This document shows positions 9,881 through 21,955 of a stretch of 64,000 nucleotides of DNA, piece by piece. The notes under the pieces are model-generated. The model was not told where the DNA came from. It worked only from the letters and a program-made list of their open reading frames with translations, and ran no database searches. Source of the stretch: Loxodes magnus (lineage: Eukaryota; Ciliophora; Karyorelictea; Loxodida; Loxodidae); the NCBI GenBank assembly GCA_946699065.1, contig CAMPDV010001095.1, positions 62,001 to 126,000 on the forward strand, in the 5' to 3' direction. Positions within the stretch are counted from its first letter, which is position 1; the number at the start of each line of letters is the position of its first letter. The translations under genes and the position numbers were made by a program.

Positions 9881-12800
9881 CCTATCTAAATCTACAAAAT
9901 AGGCAAATAATTTATATCATCAAGCTCGTTAAAATACCTTAAAAGCAAGATTTTAGTATAAACAATTTTGGAATTAGTTAGATTAAATAAGAAAAAGAGT
10001 ATAAGAAACTAATTTGAAGACATAAACAGAAGCAGCTAATAAATGTAAAATCTATTATTTCAAATAAGGAAGAAATAGAGATAAATTATCTGAAGTGGCT
10101 TATCAATTCTATTTTGAAGTCAGTTAATTTAAAATTTAATTCTATCAGATGCAAAAAATTCTAATTTTAGAACTCTTATCGAGCAAAAATTATTCATTTA
10201 CAAAGAAGAGAAAATTGGAATAAAAAGCAGGAAGTAGTAAAGGAATAACCTTTGAATGAAAAGAATAAGATTCTAAAAAAGTCACATAGTGCAATAATCG
10301 TTCAATGATGTAAATTTTTAAGGTAAAAGTTAAATACTCTATTAAAAGCACTTGTATATATATAATCAAAAATAGCTTAGCTATTTTCATAAATAGTTAT
10401 CTTTACCTTAATAGCATTAGTATATTTATATAAATAAAATCATATAAGCTATGGAGTTAGAAGTAGCTAACATAAATAACCTTTAGTGGCTTAATTACAA
10501 AAGGCAAAATTACAACTCTTTCTCAATTCTTAAGTCATTCTGATATTGCTTTCAGTAAATTCAAATCGAGCATGAGGTTTACTAGTAAATAGAATATTAA
10601 AAGCTAAATACTCTTTTAAGATACGGATTTTATATATAATAGATGGAGATATGATAATTGACCAGACACTGTTTTTCATAATATGATACTGTATTACTAT
10701 TAAATTAGCTATTTCCCTTTAACTAAGAATTATATACTAACCATTAAATTTGAAAAGCATTAATAAAGGAATAACTTTAATGCTTGAAATACTCTTACAG
10801 TCCAATTATTACCCTATATTAACTAACATTTCTCTTTCAGGTTTATTAATTAAAGTGTAAAGGAAATAAATTTCCCTTCTATCATTTCAATGGAATTGAT
10901 ATAATTTCTGTTTTTTAAGGAAAGAAAACAATAATTTTAGAAAATTTAGTTATTAGTGCTATAGTTAAGAGCTATCTTTGCTATTTTTAAAGCTCTTAAC
11001 TAGAAATAATTCTGAAAAAAGCCTCATAAGCAATTTAAAATTATTAACTTAAATTTCCTTTCAATCCATTTAACCTATTTACACTGAACATTCTTGGAAC
11101 TAATATTCAGCTATAATAGTCTAATTCAGCAATTTCTACTCTGTAGCTAGTTATTATTAACATAGTTAGATATTTTAGAACTTTTGCTTTGAAGCTAAAT
11201 TTCTTTAGTTCCATTATTTTCAAAAATCCTTTAAAAAGCGTAAAGTTTTGCTATAGTAAGCTGATTTATTAATCCTTTAACTCTAAACTCTTAGTAGCTT
11301 TCTCCTTTATTTAAACACTTAGCTTATTTATCTTTTCCTTATGTTCCTGTTGTCAATTAGTATATAATATGAACTTTATTAGAAAGAAGAGTAGCAAAGC
11401 TAAACTTCTTTTAAGGTAGAAAATAAAGATAAATAAGCATTGCTTTAAATTAAGCGAGTAGAGTTGAATTAACTCAGCTATTTCAGATTAAATGAGATTA
11501 TACATCAAACTGAGAAAACTAGATCAGTTAAAATGTAAAAATAGCCAAAAACTAAGCTTCTCTTAATTTCGCTAGACTTTAGTTTCCACTCCATTTGCTT
11601 ATCTTATATTATCAAAATTTCCCTTAAGACTTGATAATTAAAGAATAAAGAGTAATTGAAATCAATTAGATTTTTCATTTAAATAGGACTCTCTAAAAGG
11701 CTATACTTAAAAAGATAAGACAGTAACTCAGCTTTAGTTATCACAGAAGTTATAAGATAGTGGCATCTATTAAGAAAGTATTTAAATCTGAAGCCCTTAA
11801 GTTAATATTTGGATACTTTAGATCATTATTTTAAAATAAATCTAAAGATACCAAATACTAAAAAAGTAACCATAAAAGAACTTAGAGGAAGCTAATTACA
11901 ACTAACTTTTACTTACACTGTCACATTTCTAAGAAAAAAAGGTTAACTTTAGCATGATATAAGGTAATTTACCTATTTTATCATTATGCTTTATTCAGAA
12001 ATAATTTGGCAACTTATAGAAAGGAAAGCTAGTGAAGTAAGTTGATTCATCAATTATACATATGCTAATTATATTTAACTATTATAGAAAAGAGTAAAAT
12101 GCTCAAGAAGATTAATAGCTGTATAGCAATATAGATAAGTTAGTCTAAAGTTAAGATGATAAATATCCCTATATTTGACTAGTTTAGGAATATAAATATA
12201 ATCAAACTGGCAGTCAATAAGTCTTAAATAAATTTATCCATATAAGTTTCTTTTTATCTAAACTTAGCTTTAAAGCTAAACTTATGCTTAAACCTTCTAT
12301 AAAAAGAGAGATTGGAAATAATAATAAAAGTTTTTAATCTTAATACCTAAGAATAGATAAAGCAAGCAATTAGCTAAATAGTAGAATCATTACTACCAAA
12401 CATAGAAAATTCTAGTAATGCAAAAGTTTGGCTATTAGAGAGTTAAATTCGTTCCTTAACTTATCTAATTTCCAAGAGGCAGAAATTTTTTCATGCAAGT
12501 AAATAAACTATACTTCTAACTATAAAAGCTATAAGACATTGAAAGCAAGAGTATTAGAATTAGACATGCAAGGTAAAATAATCAAAAGGATTTGGGATAA
12601 TTAATTACTTTGTAGAACCATAGAAACGAAAATCCTCAGTAATCAATCAATTTATTAGTAGTTAAGCAATCTACGAAAACTAGAAAGCTATACTTCTTTT
12701 TTTTAATTAAAAAGATTTCTTTATTAACTAAGCAAATCAACAGAATCTTAGTAACTTTAAACAACAAATAACTAAATCTAGAATTAAATTTCCCTTTTAC

Positions 12801-13751
12801 TTAGATTTGATAAATAAAGAAATCATTATATATCTTTAGTTCTTATTAAAAGGGATTGATAAAGATTTAAAAAATAGATTTAAACATATAGAAAGCTTTG
12901 TCGTTAATATATAAAAAGAATGATAATTTAAGTTTTCGTAAACAATTAAATAGCAAGGACTTTTAAGAGATAAGAGCTTTATTTAATTAAGCTTAAGCAC
13001 TTACTTCAAATAAACTTAAAGAGTAGAGATTTTGAATTATTTTGAGTATAAGCAAAGAAAAAGTTTGGAAGAAGAAAATCGGAACTTAAGCTAAATAAAT
13101 ATAAGAATATACTGACTAATTATATGATATATCAGAAAAGTTATTTATTCAAATGACTTAAATAAACAGAATTATTCCCTTTAAATAAAATTATCTAGAT
13201 AGCTAAATTTATCTTACATTCATATATTATATAGTTGTTGATTGGAATCAAGAAATAGTAAGTAGTTGAAATTTAAAAAACTGAAGAAAGTTCTTTTAAA
13301 GGCTAGGATTAAAAAGTTATAGGAAAACCTAAATAGATAATTTAAGCCAAAGCAGAACTTTTAGAATAAAAAGCTTAGAATATTAATAAATTTTAAAACT
13401 TGAAAGTTTAAAATCCTTATACAACCAAATAGAGCATTTGATTGAAGAATTAACTTATACTTAATAATTAATTATAAATTCAAAAAGAAAGAGTTTTTCA
13501 ACAAAAAGATATCTTTATAAGGAGCAATTTTGAATTATAATAGATTAATATACAATCTTAAAATTTATTAATTTGTCTATTATACATTTATTTAGAAATT
13601 ATTTTTCTTTATTTTTTTTGTTTAAAATCAAAGCTAAGGTTCCTTTATTTTTATAATGGTTATTTCACTCAATTAAACTACATTAATTTTTGTTAAAATA
13701 AATTTTAAAATAATCTCTTTAAGTAATTTAAGTTTATTCAATAAGTTATTT
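9881..13751. other. long AT-rich region, old duplication, no clear gene
   Basis: Aligns piecewise with 28.0-29.0 and 31.9-33.3 kb at low identity; the 29-32 kb genes of the second copy are absent here. Frames are open in all directions because only UGA stops, but I found none with a convincing start, composition or paralogue. Confidence 0.4.
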
Positions 13752-15431
13752 TCACTTTTCATTCTCTTGATTTTGAGTGATATCCCATTCTTGAATGTGT
13801 GATTTTTCAGTAGCTTCTTAAGGTGAATTTTAAAAACTTAACAACGATGAGATTTCGTTTTTTAAAGCGTTTTTTGAATACTAAGATATCATTTTTTATA
13901 TGTCACTCTTTTGACTTTAATCGAAAGAGTAATTTATTATATCTTCACTAATTTAATACAAAAATGCATTCTTTTTTCAAATGATTTGAAAATTAGACTT
14001 ATGATTATCCTCTTTATCCTCTTTATCCTCTTTAACCTCTTTATCCTCTTTATCCTCATAATCCTCATCGCAATTATCAATGATTTCATCTTCAACATAC
14101 TACTAATTTTGTTCTTAGAATGAGTGATTTTTTTAATTTTATTCTTTGAAACTTTAAGGTACATTCCTTGACCTTTTCTCATTTAAATCTTTACTTTAAG
14201 AATCTATGTCAGAATTAGATGTGTCGCTATCATCATTACATGGTATCAATTAAAAATTACAATAAAAACAATCTTTTTCTTTATCCTTTTCTTCATCCTT
14301 TTCTTTATCTTTATCTTTATCTTTATCTTTTGTACTTAATTTTTCAAGTTCGACTTTTTTAGTATTCAGTACTTTTTCTAATTCTTTCATCCTTATAAAT
14401 TATATAATTTCTTTCAATACTGTTTTAAACGGAATTTTTTTATTTGCAAAATCAGTTTATTTCTTCTAGTTAAACCAAGTATTGCTTTCAAAAGAATCCT
14501 ATTTTAAATTACTTAACATCTACCTATATGTCGATTGACTTTCTGTAAGCTTTATATTATCTTCTTCATCTTTAAATTCACTTAACTTAATGTAAGAGTC
14601 CGAAAAATAAAATATGAACCTTTCTTCAATCAAATTAAATTCTAAATATAGACATCTCTTTTTCCAGTTGATTCCTAGAGCCTCTATTGTAAACTTGTAT
14701 GTTTACCCTTCTATTATTTAATTTAGCTATTATAATATCTAATTTGCTTCATACTTTTTAGACTATTCTACCATCTTTAATTGATTGCTACAAAATTCTT
14801 ATACACGCTTGATATTTAAAAGCTTTAAGTAGCTTTTAGGGAAATCATATCAGTGAATGACTAGCTTTATAACAGATATAATTATTGATGTTAAACTGAT
14901 TATCATACTAAAGATTCTAAACTCGTCATCTAATTATTAGTTTTCGTAATTGTTTGCGAATTGAATCACCAGTTAAGGCCCACTTTCAAAGATAGTTTCA
15001 AGTAATGAAATTCAAAAAAATTAAGATTATAAAAGCAGGGATTATTCCCAAATCTATTAGATGCTTATGTACTTTTTAGTGAAATAGAATATATAAACTT
15101 CTACAATCCCAAGTATTCCAAATGGTAAAAACATCAATTTCATAATTATTTCAGTTACAAACTTACAGGTAACTATTTCCTTATTCCATTTATACCTTTA
15201 TCTTATACTTTAAATGGCAAGAATGGCTGAAATGGAAGGAAACGTAATTAAAAAAGTAAAAGCTGCTATCTACAATTTTTAATCGTAAAATTCCACTATT
15301 AAATAGTATCTTAAATCTGTATAAAAATCTAAAAGCATTAGAAATGCACCAAAGTAAGCAAGAAGGAAAGGAAAGAATTGATTTTTATACTAAGTTTTTA
15401 TGTAGTTCTTCAAATAAAGGTAATTTACCAT
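13752..15431 (-). CDS. XK-related-like membrane protein with charged repeat tail
   Basis: 559 residues, ATG to UGA exactly in frame. Multiple membrane segments fill residues 15-200 and include LLDFYTDLRYY, ITFPSISAILA and the motif ESGPQLVIQ, which resembles the E..PQL..Q signature of XK/XKR membrane proteins. A basic, hydrophilic cytosolic half follows: a short Lys-Asp run (residues about 367-390), CFYC then C (a possible metal knuckle), and an acidic-basic EDK repeat (about 455-475). UGA encodes Trp at residues 140, 194 and 485. XKR proteins assist lipid scrambling in animals; that role here is inference. The family call rests on topology and one motif, so another multi-pass family is possible. 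Confidence 0.68.
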
Positions 15432-16470
15432 TTTAAACTAATTTTAAAATTTCTTTTTTTAAATAAAATTAAAAATTCCAATGAAATGAAAAAGAAATTC
15501 TACTGATAGAAATTATTTAAAAGATGAATAAAAGCATTAAAGCATTATAATCAAATTTCTATTTAAATTAATGTAATAATTTAAGTAAAAAAGTATCTGA
15601 AAATAAAGAAACAAAAAAGTAAAAAATTTATTTTCATTGAAAAGAGTTCTGGAGAATATTGCTGAGTGACTGGTAAAAAAATCAAGAAGATGATACTGCT
15701 AAAATGATTTTAAATAGCTGAGTATTAAATTTTAAAATTTTTCAGATTGATAAAATAAAAAATCTAGTCAGTTTTGAATTATCAATTTAAAATTAAAAAA
15801 TTTCTATAGATATTAAAAAGGCTAATAAAATTAATAAATTAAGGAATTATAAAATCAAAATTATAATATACTAAAAATAATTAAAATTAAAATTGAAAAT
15901 CAAGAATAAATCTTAATTTTAGAGTTAAAAATTCAAAAATATAATAAACTTTTGATTAAAAATAAATTATTTTAATAGTTAAAATAAATTGAAATCAAGA
16001 TAAGCTATTTACAAATCAAATTATTTTATTAAATAATTTAAATTTAAAATATCTAAAAATTATGAAAACTTTTTAGACTGAAATAAAAACATTAAATGCA
16101 TCTGGTAAAAATAAAAATTTCGTTTTAGCAATAAAATTAAATTTTTTACACTTTTTTCATTGAAATATTTTTTAACTGAAGTTTAAGCTTTATCAACTTA
16201 ATTTAAGAACAAATGAAAAATTTTGTTTTCTTAGAGATATAAAAGATCCGATAATTACAAAGTTTATTAATAAATTAATTTAGAAATGATTATTCGCTAA
16301 TAATATTAATTCTAGAAAAAGAAGAAAAATAAAAATATATAACTTTTATTTAATATTTATACGCTAAAAATACATAAAAATTTAGGAATTTAAGAAAGAT
16401 TTCACTCAAAAAGAAATTTAATTTTTACTCTTCAAAAACTTGACCTGTTTGACAATAAGTATATAATTAA
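15432..16470. other. AT-rich intergenic region
   Basis: Upstream of the XK-related-like gene. Long A- and T-rich runs, no supportable feature. Confidence 0.4.
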
Positions 16471-17139
16471 ATGAAAACTGGTGAGACAAAAGAAATTTAT
16501 AATTTTTTAAATCAAAATCAAAAGAAAATAATAAAATTTCAATTAGTTAGTCAAATTTAAAAGATTGTTTCCAAATATTTTGTGAGTTAACTTTTTCAAA
16601 AATAATAAAAATAAATTGAAGTTGAGTGGTTTTAAAAGCATTTCAACCTATGTTTAACTAAAAATCTACATCTTCTTTTAAAAAGTATATCTTAGATGTA
16701 TAAAATTGTTATCAAATCTTAAGTCGATTTTTAGAGATTTTCTTCTCCTTTTTCTATTTTAAATTTTCTTTGTTTCTCTGGTAAAATTTAACAAAATTTG
16801 TCTTTTAATATCAACAAATTAATTCTATAATTGATCTCTCTAATTTTTTAAGCAATACCATCTTAGTTATCTCTTTAGATTTACCTCAGACTATGTAGTG
16901 ATAATAACTAAATAGCTTCTTAAATGTTTCATCTTTTTTTCGTTAAATTCATGATTTATTTCTCATATTTAAATTTTTTTTTATAACAAATAAACTTGAG
17001 ATTAGATAGACTGTTGCTCTTATGGAAATCTAAGCTAGTAGTAAAGAAACTAATTTATAAATAATTAAAATACGATATGATATTAACGAAAAGAAGTAAA
17101 GCAAATAAGAATCTCAATAATTTTATGAAATAAGCATGA
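16471..17139 (+). CDS. possible hypothetical protein, no internal UGA
   Basis: A 222-codon frame from ATG to UGA without any internal UGA, longer than expected by chance at this composition. It begins MKTGETKEIYNF, is Gln-, Leu- and Lys-rich and has hydrophobic stretches in the second half. There is no motif and no paralogue in the window. It lies alone in a gene-poor stretch, so chance remains a real possibility. Confidence 0.3.
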
Positions 17140-20100
17140 ACACTAAGAGCTTTTTATCTATATCTTTAAATGAACTAAAGTCTTATTATAAAGATAGTGC
17201 TTTGCAATTAGTCAGATCTTTAGCACACCAATACTTGAAAAAATTGAAAAAGTGAATTTTAACACTTCTTTATTTTAATATATCTCAAACTAGAAAGACG
17301 AGAGATAAATTTTAATTTAAGTTAAATGAGCTATTTGGTAAATAAAAGTCTGAACGAAAGCTATTTTAATTCCTAATTAAATTAATAAAATATAACAAAA
17401 TAATTTCTTTTATAATGCTAAAACTCTATTTCCTTTAATTTTTAACTAAATAAAAATCTAAAACTATTCTCATTCTCATTTTTATTTAAGATTTAGAATT
17501 TATTTCAATGGAAAAAGTTTATACCATTTTGTTTTATCAAATATAAATAGTCATAATAATTATACAATAAACATAATTTTAAAATCATTCCCTCAAAAAG
17601 ATGTTTAAATCTTTTTCAAAAATACTTTCTCTGGAAATATTAAAGTTTTAAAAAGAGTAGAAATAAAAAAATTATGGAATTATGTTTATGCCTTTAATCA
17701 TTTTTTATTGATTAAATTTCTAGTTAATTATTCTCTTTTTTTTAAATAAAAACATTAAGCTTCTATCTCATATAAATAAATCTAGTAGTATTAATTTAAT
17801 TTTTTTCCTATATCTTAATGAATTAAAAAATTGGAAACACTTTTTTAATTAAATTGTTTCTTTATAAAAAAATAAATATATTAATTATAAAATTTTCAAA
17901 TATGTTAAAAAATATGCTTGCTTTAAGAAGGAAAATTATCTTAAATATTTATATAAATATTCTATTATTATAATGATATTAAAACATCTTTATTTAATAT
18001 AGTTTTATTATTCTTTTTATTTATTCTTTAAATATAAATCTTACTAAAAATTAGGAATTTTTTTTAGTTTAATTAAAATAAAAAGTTATATCAAATTTGG
18101 AAAGTTTTATAATTTTTATTTCTCTTTCATTTACTATTTTCTCACTTAAATATGCTTATTATTTTAATAGTTATACTACATTTTTTTTCTTTAATAAGAA
18201 CTTTAATTTATTTATAATTTCACTTCTTTTTAAATAAATTTGCGAAATTGCGAAATTGCGAAATTGCCTAAATTCTTCTTTAGTCAAAATACCATATATT
18301 GAACTTCTCTAGCTAAAAAACTATTTCAGCATGATGTGATTTTCCTTTTATTCCTTTAGCTAATTTTCTAATTTTTATGTTCTATCTTCCTGAAAATATT
18401 TACTAAGCACATAAAAACTAACTTAAATATTTTTAAATCAGAATATAATATCATTCTTCATTTTAATTCTCACTTTGTTCTAACATTTAAACCAAGAAAA
18501 TTTCCATGATTTTTGAAAATTTTTGAGTTAAAAAAAAGATCTTTTTATTACCAAGCCTTTTGATTCAAATATACTATAACCTTTATATAAATACTTAGAA
18601 ACCATCTTTATTTATTAGCCAAATTATTATATTTAATTAAATCTTTTTATCTTGAAAAAGAGAAAGTTGTTAGTTTTTTTTAATTCTACCCATAAATTCA
18701 AATTCTGATTTTAGATTTGAATAACTTGCTCACTTTTACTTAAATTTAATCCTGTTTAATAACAAATTTTAACGCCTTTTCCTACTTTTCTTTCCTGATA
18801 TTTTATTAACTTTCATTTTTGATTTTTTTGAATTGAATGATTTAAAATTAAGCTTTACTATTTTAATCAACGTTAATTTACTATCTTAGTAAACACTAGC
18901 TTTGAACTGTCTCTAAGTTTCATATTTCTTAACTTAATCTTTGGCTATTGAAATTAAAACAGCTATTCATATGGCTCATTTATCAGTTTTGCTAATCTTC
19001 GTAACTCTAATTAAATTGATTATTATCGGTATAAATCTCTATATTAGTGAGTTTAAAATAGCAAACTTTGGAAATTTACCATTTAATAAATAAATTACTA
19101 GCTATAATCATTAGAATGGATAAGATTATAAGTTTGAATTCTATTCAGAAAAAGTCTGAAAAGCAGCTTCTAAGGATATTAGTGATTTTAAAATAGCTAA
19201 AAGTAATTAATTTTTCAAAGGAAGATAGATATATAAGATAAGGCTTTATGGGTTAAAAAGGTAAATAGATATAAGATTAATCTTTAGAAACAAATGAAGA
19301 AAGAAAGGGCTCTTCTATCAATCTAAAATTTAAAATGATTAACAGAGAAGTAAAAATCATAACTATAAACAAAGACTTATTTCTTAAATATCTTGAATCT
19401 AGGATGTGAGACATTTAAAATTAACTAGGATCAAAATATTTTTTTCATAGATAAGTGAGAATAAGAGGAATTCGATCATCTATATATATGACTCTTAGAA
19501 TATCTTGGAAAATAATTACAAATTTTAGTAAAAACATTGATAATAATAATTAAATGGAGATAATTGGATTAATGATATAAATAGATCCTTTGCTTCAGCT
19601 CCGAGCAAGTTGATGTAGCGTAGTTATCATTGATGGTAGAATATTATCCTTAAATGGAAATTTTTAAATATGTTATTTTACCTCTAAGTGATTATTGATG
19701 CACTAGTAAAAATAAAGAAAGAAGGTAACGAAGAAAAGTCAGATAGATTATTTTAGAGTTCATGTAATGAAATAGTTCTATTTAAAGAAGAATATGATTG
19801 AGTCTATAATCTTTTGTTTTATCTAAAGAATTTAAATATGAGTATGATTATATAAAAAGTAAAGCTTTCTATCTAAAGTAAATAAATTTATTAAATACAA
19901 AAAGAAATCAAAAATTTTCTATATATAAAGCTTCTAAAGTTAAGTCAAACTAGGATGTATTAGAGTATTGCAATTTTCATGATAAAAGATATTATTTTTC
20001 GGAAAAGAAGAACTAAAAATTCTTTAATTAAAAAAAAAACATTATGAAGATATTTCAAAACGGAAACTCATCGTAACCTTAAAATAAATAATGAAATAAA

Positions 20101-20789
20101 ATGAATTGATTTAAAAAAATATCAACTTAATATTTCAAAATCTTAAAATAAGAAGCACTAAAGGAAAACTAGGTGGACTAATATAACGAAAATTCAGAAG
20201 AAAATTACTATATATTTTTTATTCTTGACTTTCAAACTGCATTTTTAGTAGATTCATTGGTATAACTTCAAACTTATTCACCACAGATGGTAAATATAAA
20301 ATCCTTAATTTAAAATATCTTAGTTGGATCTCTTTAATCAAAAGCTTTATTTGGATTTCTTAAAAGCTCTTGATATATATAAATTCGCTATCTTCTAATT
20401 ATCCTAACTAATAACTTTCTTTAATTTTCAACCTTAAATAAATCCCATAAGTATTAACACTAATGTGATGTAATTAGTGGAAATTTTCAAAGAATTTTCA
20501 TTAAGCTATTAGAAAATTGAGATGAACTTAGAAATATTTTAAAGGCTAAAATACTTTCTGATACTTTCCTAAAATAGATTGATATCAAAATTTATTCTCT
20601 CTATAAGAATAAAATTTACTTTTAAAATTAATTTGGAAGAAAATCTCAGATAATTAAGCATTTTCTTTATTTAAAAGGAAAGAGGATTTCTAATATAATA
20701 TTAAATCTCCTTTTTTTATATTTTTTTGATCGCAAATTTGGTACCTTGCTCAACTATAACTCCTGATATACAGTCTTTAAGCATTAACG
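17140..20789. other. gene-poor AT-rich stretch
   Basis: No supportable gene. Homopolymer-rich and of uniformly low complexity. It contains one short tandem repeat at 18240. Confidence 0.4.
18240..18268. repeat. short tandem repeat, three units of TGCGAAAT
   Basis: Three head-to-tail 9-base units (GCGAAATTG) in otherwise unstructured AT-rich DNA. Function unknown. Confidence 0.6.
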
Positions 20790-20995
20790 ATTTCCGGTGA
20801 TATGTGCAGGGATAGGTACTTGATATTTGAATATCTGCAATTCAGGGAGCTCTATCGCTATGGACTGCCTGTCATCAAGCCACCACTGATGGTAAACCGG
20901 ATAATTCAATTGAACTTTGAATCAGTATGTTACCCTCATGTTAGTGACCTGTATCTAAGTGTAGACGAAACACTACTTCAGTAGACGCCAAATTT
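20790..20995. other. GC-rich island, coding or RNA, undecided
   Basis: About 200 bases with far higher GC than the flanks. The plus strand has a 60-codon frame free of UAA, UAG and UGA. The minus strand has a frame with one UGA and plausible protein (including LDDRQSIAIELP). Short hairpins are present: TCCGGT/ACCGGA, GATATT/AATATC and CATCA/TGATG. It does not clearly match the two related structured islands. I cannot choose between a gene fragment and a structured RNA. Confidence 0.3.
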
Positions 20996-21299
20996 AAATT
21001 ATTAGATCAATATTTTACAAGTCCTACATAGTAGATTTTAATATCCTCTTTTTCCATAACTTAAAATCTCCATTTACCTACTGATAAACTTTTCGATTGC
21101 TTTTTATATCATCCTGATATGCTTCAACAGCATTTCTCTAACTTAAACTAAAACTTCCGATCTTTATTTTTGAGAGAAAAAAACAAAAATCTTTTGTAAT
21201 TTCTTTCTTCTTGCTTTTATAGATAATCAGTGTGCAATAAAATTGTCAGTACTATTGCTAATTTGAATAAACATGCTCATATATTCATTCTAATCTGTT

Positions 21300-21569
21300 T
21301 CATTAGTAAAAAATTCGTTATATTATTACTAATATACCTAAACTAAGCAAAGCTCTATCTTTCCTTTCTCTTTAAAAATTTGAACCTAGCAATAACCTCT
21401 ATTAAATCCCTTTAGTATTCTATTTGAATATTTGGTTTGAAATCTAGATAAAAATGCATTTTTATTCAATTACACCTAACAACAATTTTCTAGCCAATTC
21501 ATTTAAGTCAAATAAAAGCTTTCTAGCGTCTTCTTAGCGAATTATATTGAAATGATTACTTTCTTCCAT
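21300..21569 (-). CDS. 89-aa hypothetical protein (intact duplication copy)
   Basis: ATG to UGA, 89 residues, no internal UGA, begins MEESNHFNIIRQED. The core KLLFDLNELARKLLLG is amphipathic and helix-like, followed by EQK.IFIQ and QRERK. The reading frame is conserved with 2981-3240 despite heavy nucleotide divergence, which supports coding. No family recognised. Downstream on the minus strand the frame stays readable through 20.8 kb if the UGA is Trp, so a longer protein is possible. Confidence 0.5.
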
Positions 21570-21671
21570 ACACTTTCTATTGTATTTCTTTCATTACCTT
21601 CATTCAATTTATTATATAATATGGTTAGGTATTATTCTAAGTATATTTTATTATATAATTTATTTTAAATA

Positions 21672-21955
21672 GGGAGGAGAAATCCTCTCACTATGATTGA
21701 AAGAAACTCAGTAAATAGGAAGTACTCTGTGTAAAGACATGAACAAGAATCTTGGCTGGAGCAAAGTATATCAAGACCGAGGAATCAAGTAACAATATAT
21801 TGAACGATGCCTGAGATTAAGGTCTCTTTAGAGAAGCACTCTGACACTGGCCCTATAAGAGAAAAGAATTTCCAAGGGATGATAGCACAGGGAAGAATGT
21901 ATCATAATACACTTTTAAACTTTAAAAAGCTTTAATTAAAGAGCTGCGGGCTATC
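21672..21955. ncRNA. GC-rich island at the position equivalent to member A
   Basis: A GC-rich stretch in the second duplication copy at the place where the first has the 3316-3477 island. It opens with a perfect 7-bp hairpin with a GAAA tetraloop (GGGAGGA/TCCTCTC with one G-U). It contains AAGGTCTCTTT, distantly like the GGTTCT.TCTA box, and a CTTGG/CCAAG pairing. Sequence similarity to the other two islands is weak. A frame from ATG 21694 (MIERNSVNRKY) also looks protein-like, so coding is a serious alternative. Confidence 0.3.
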
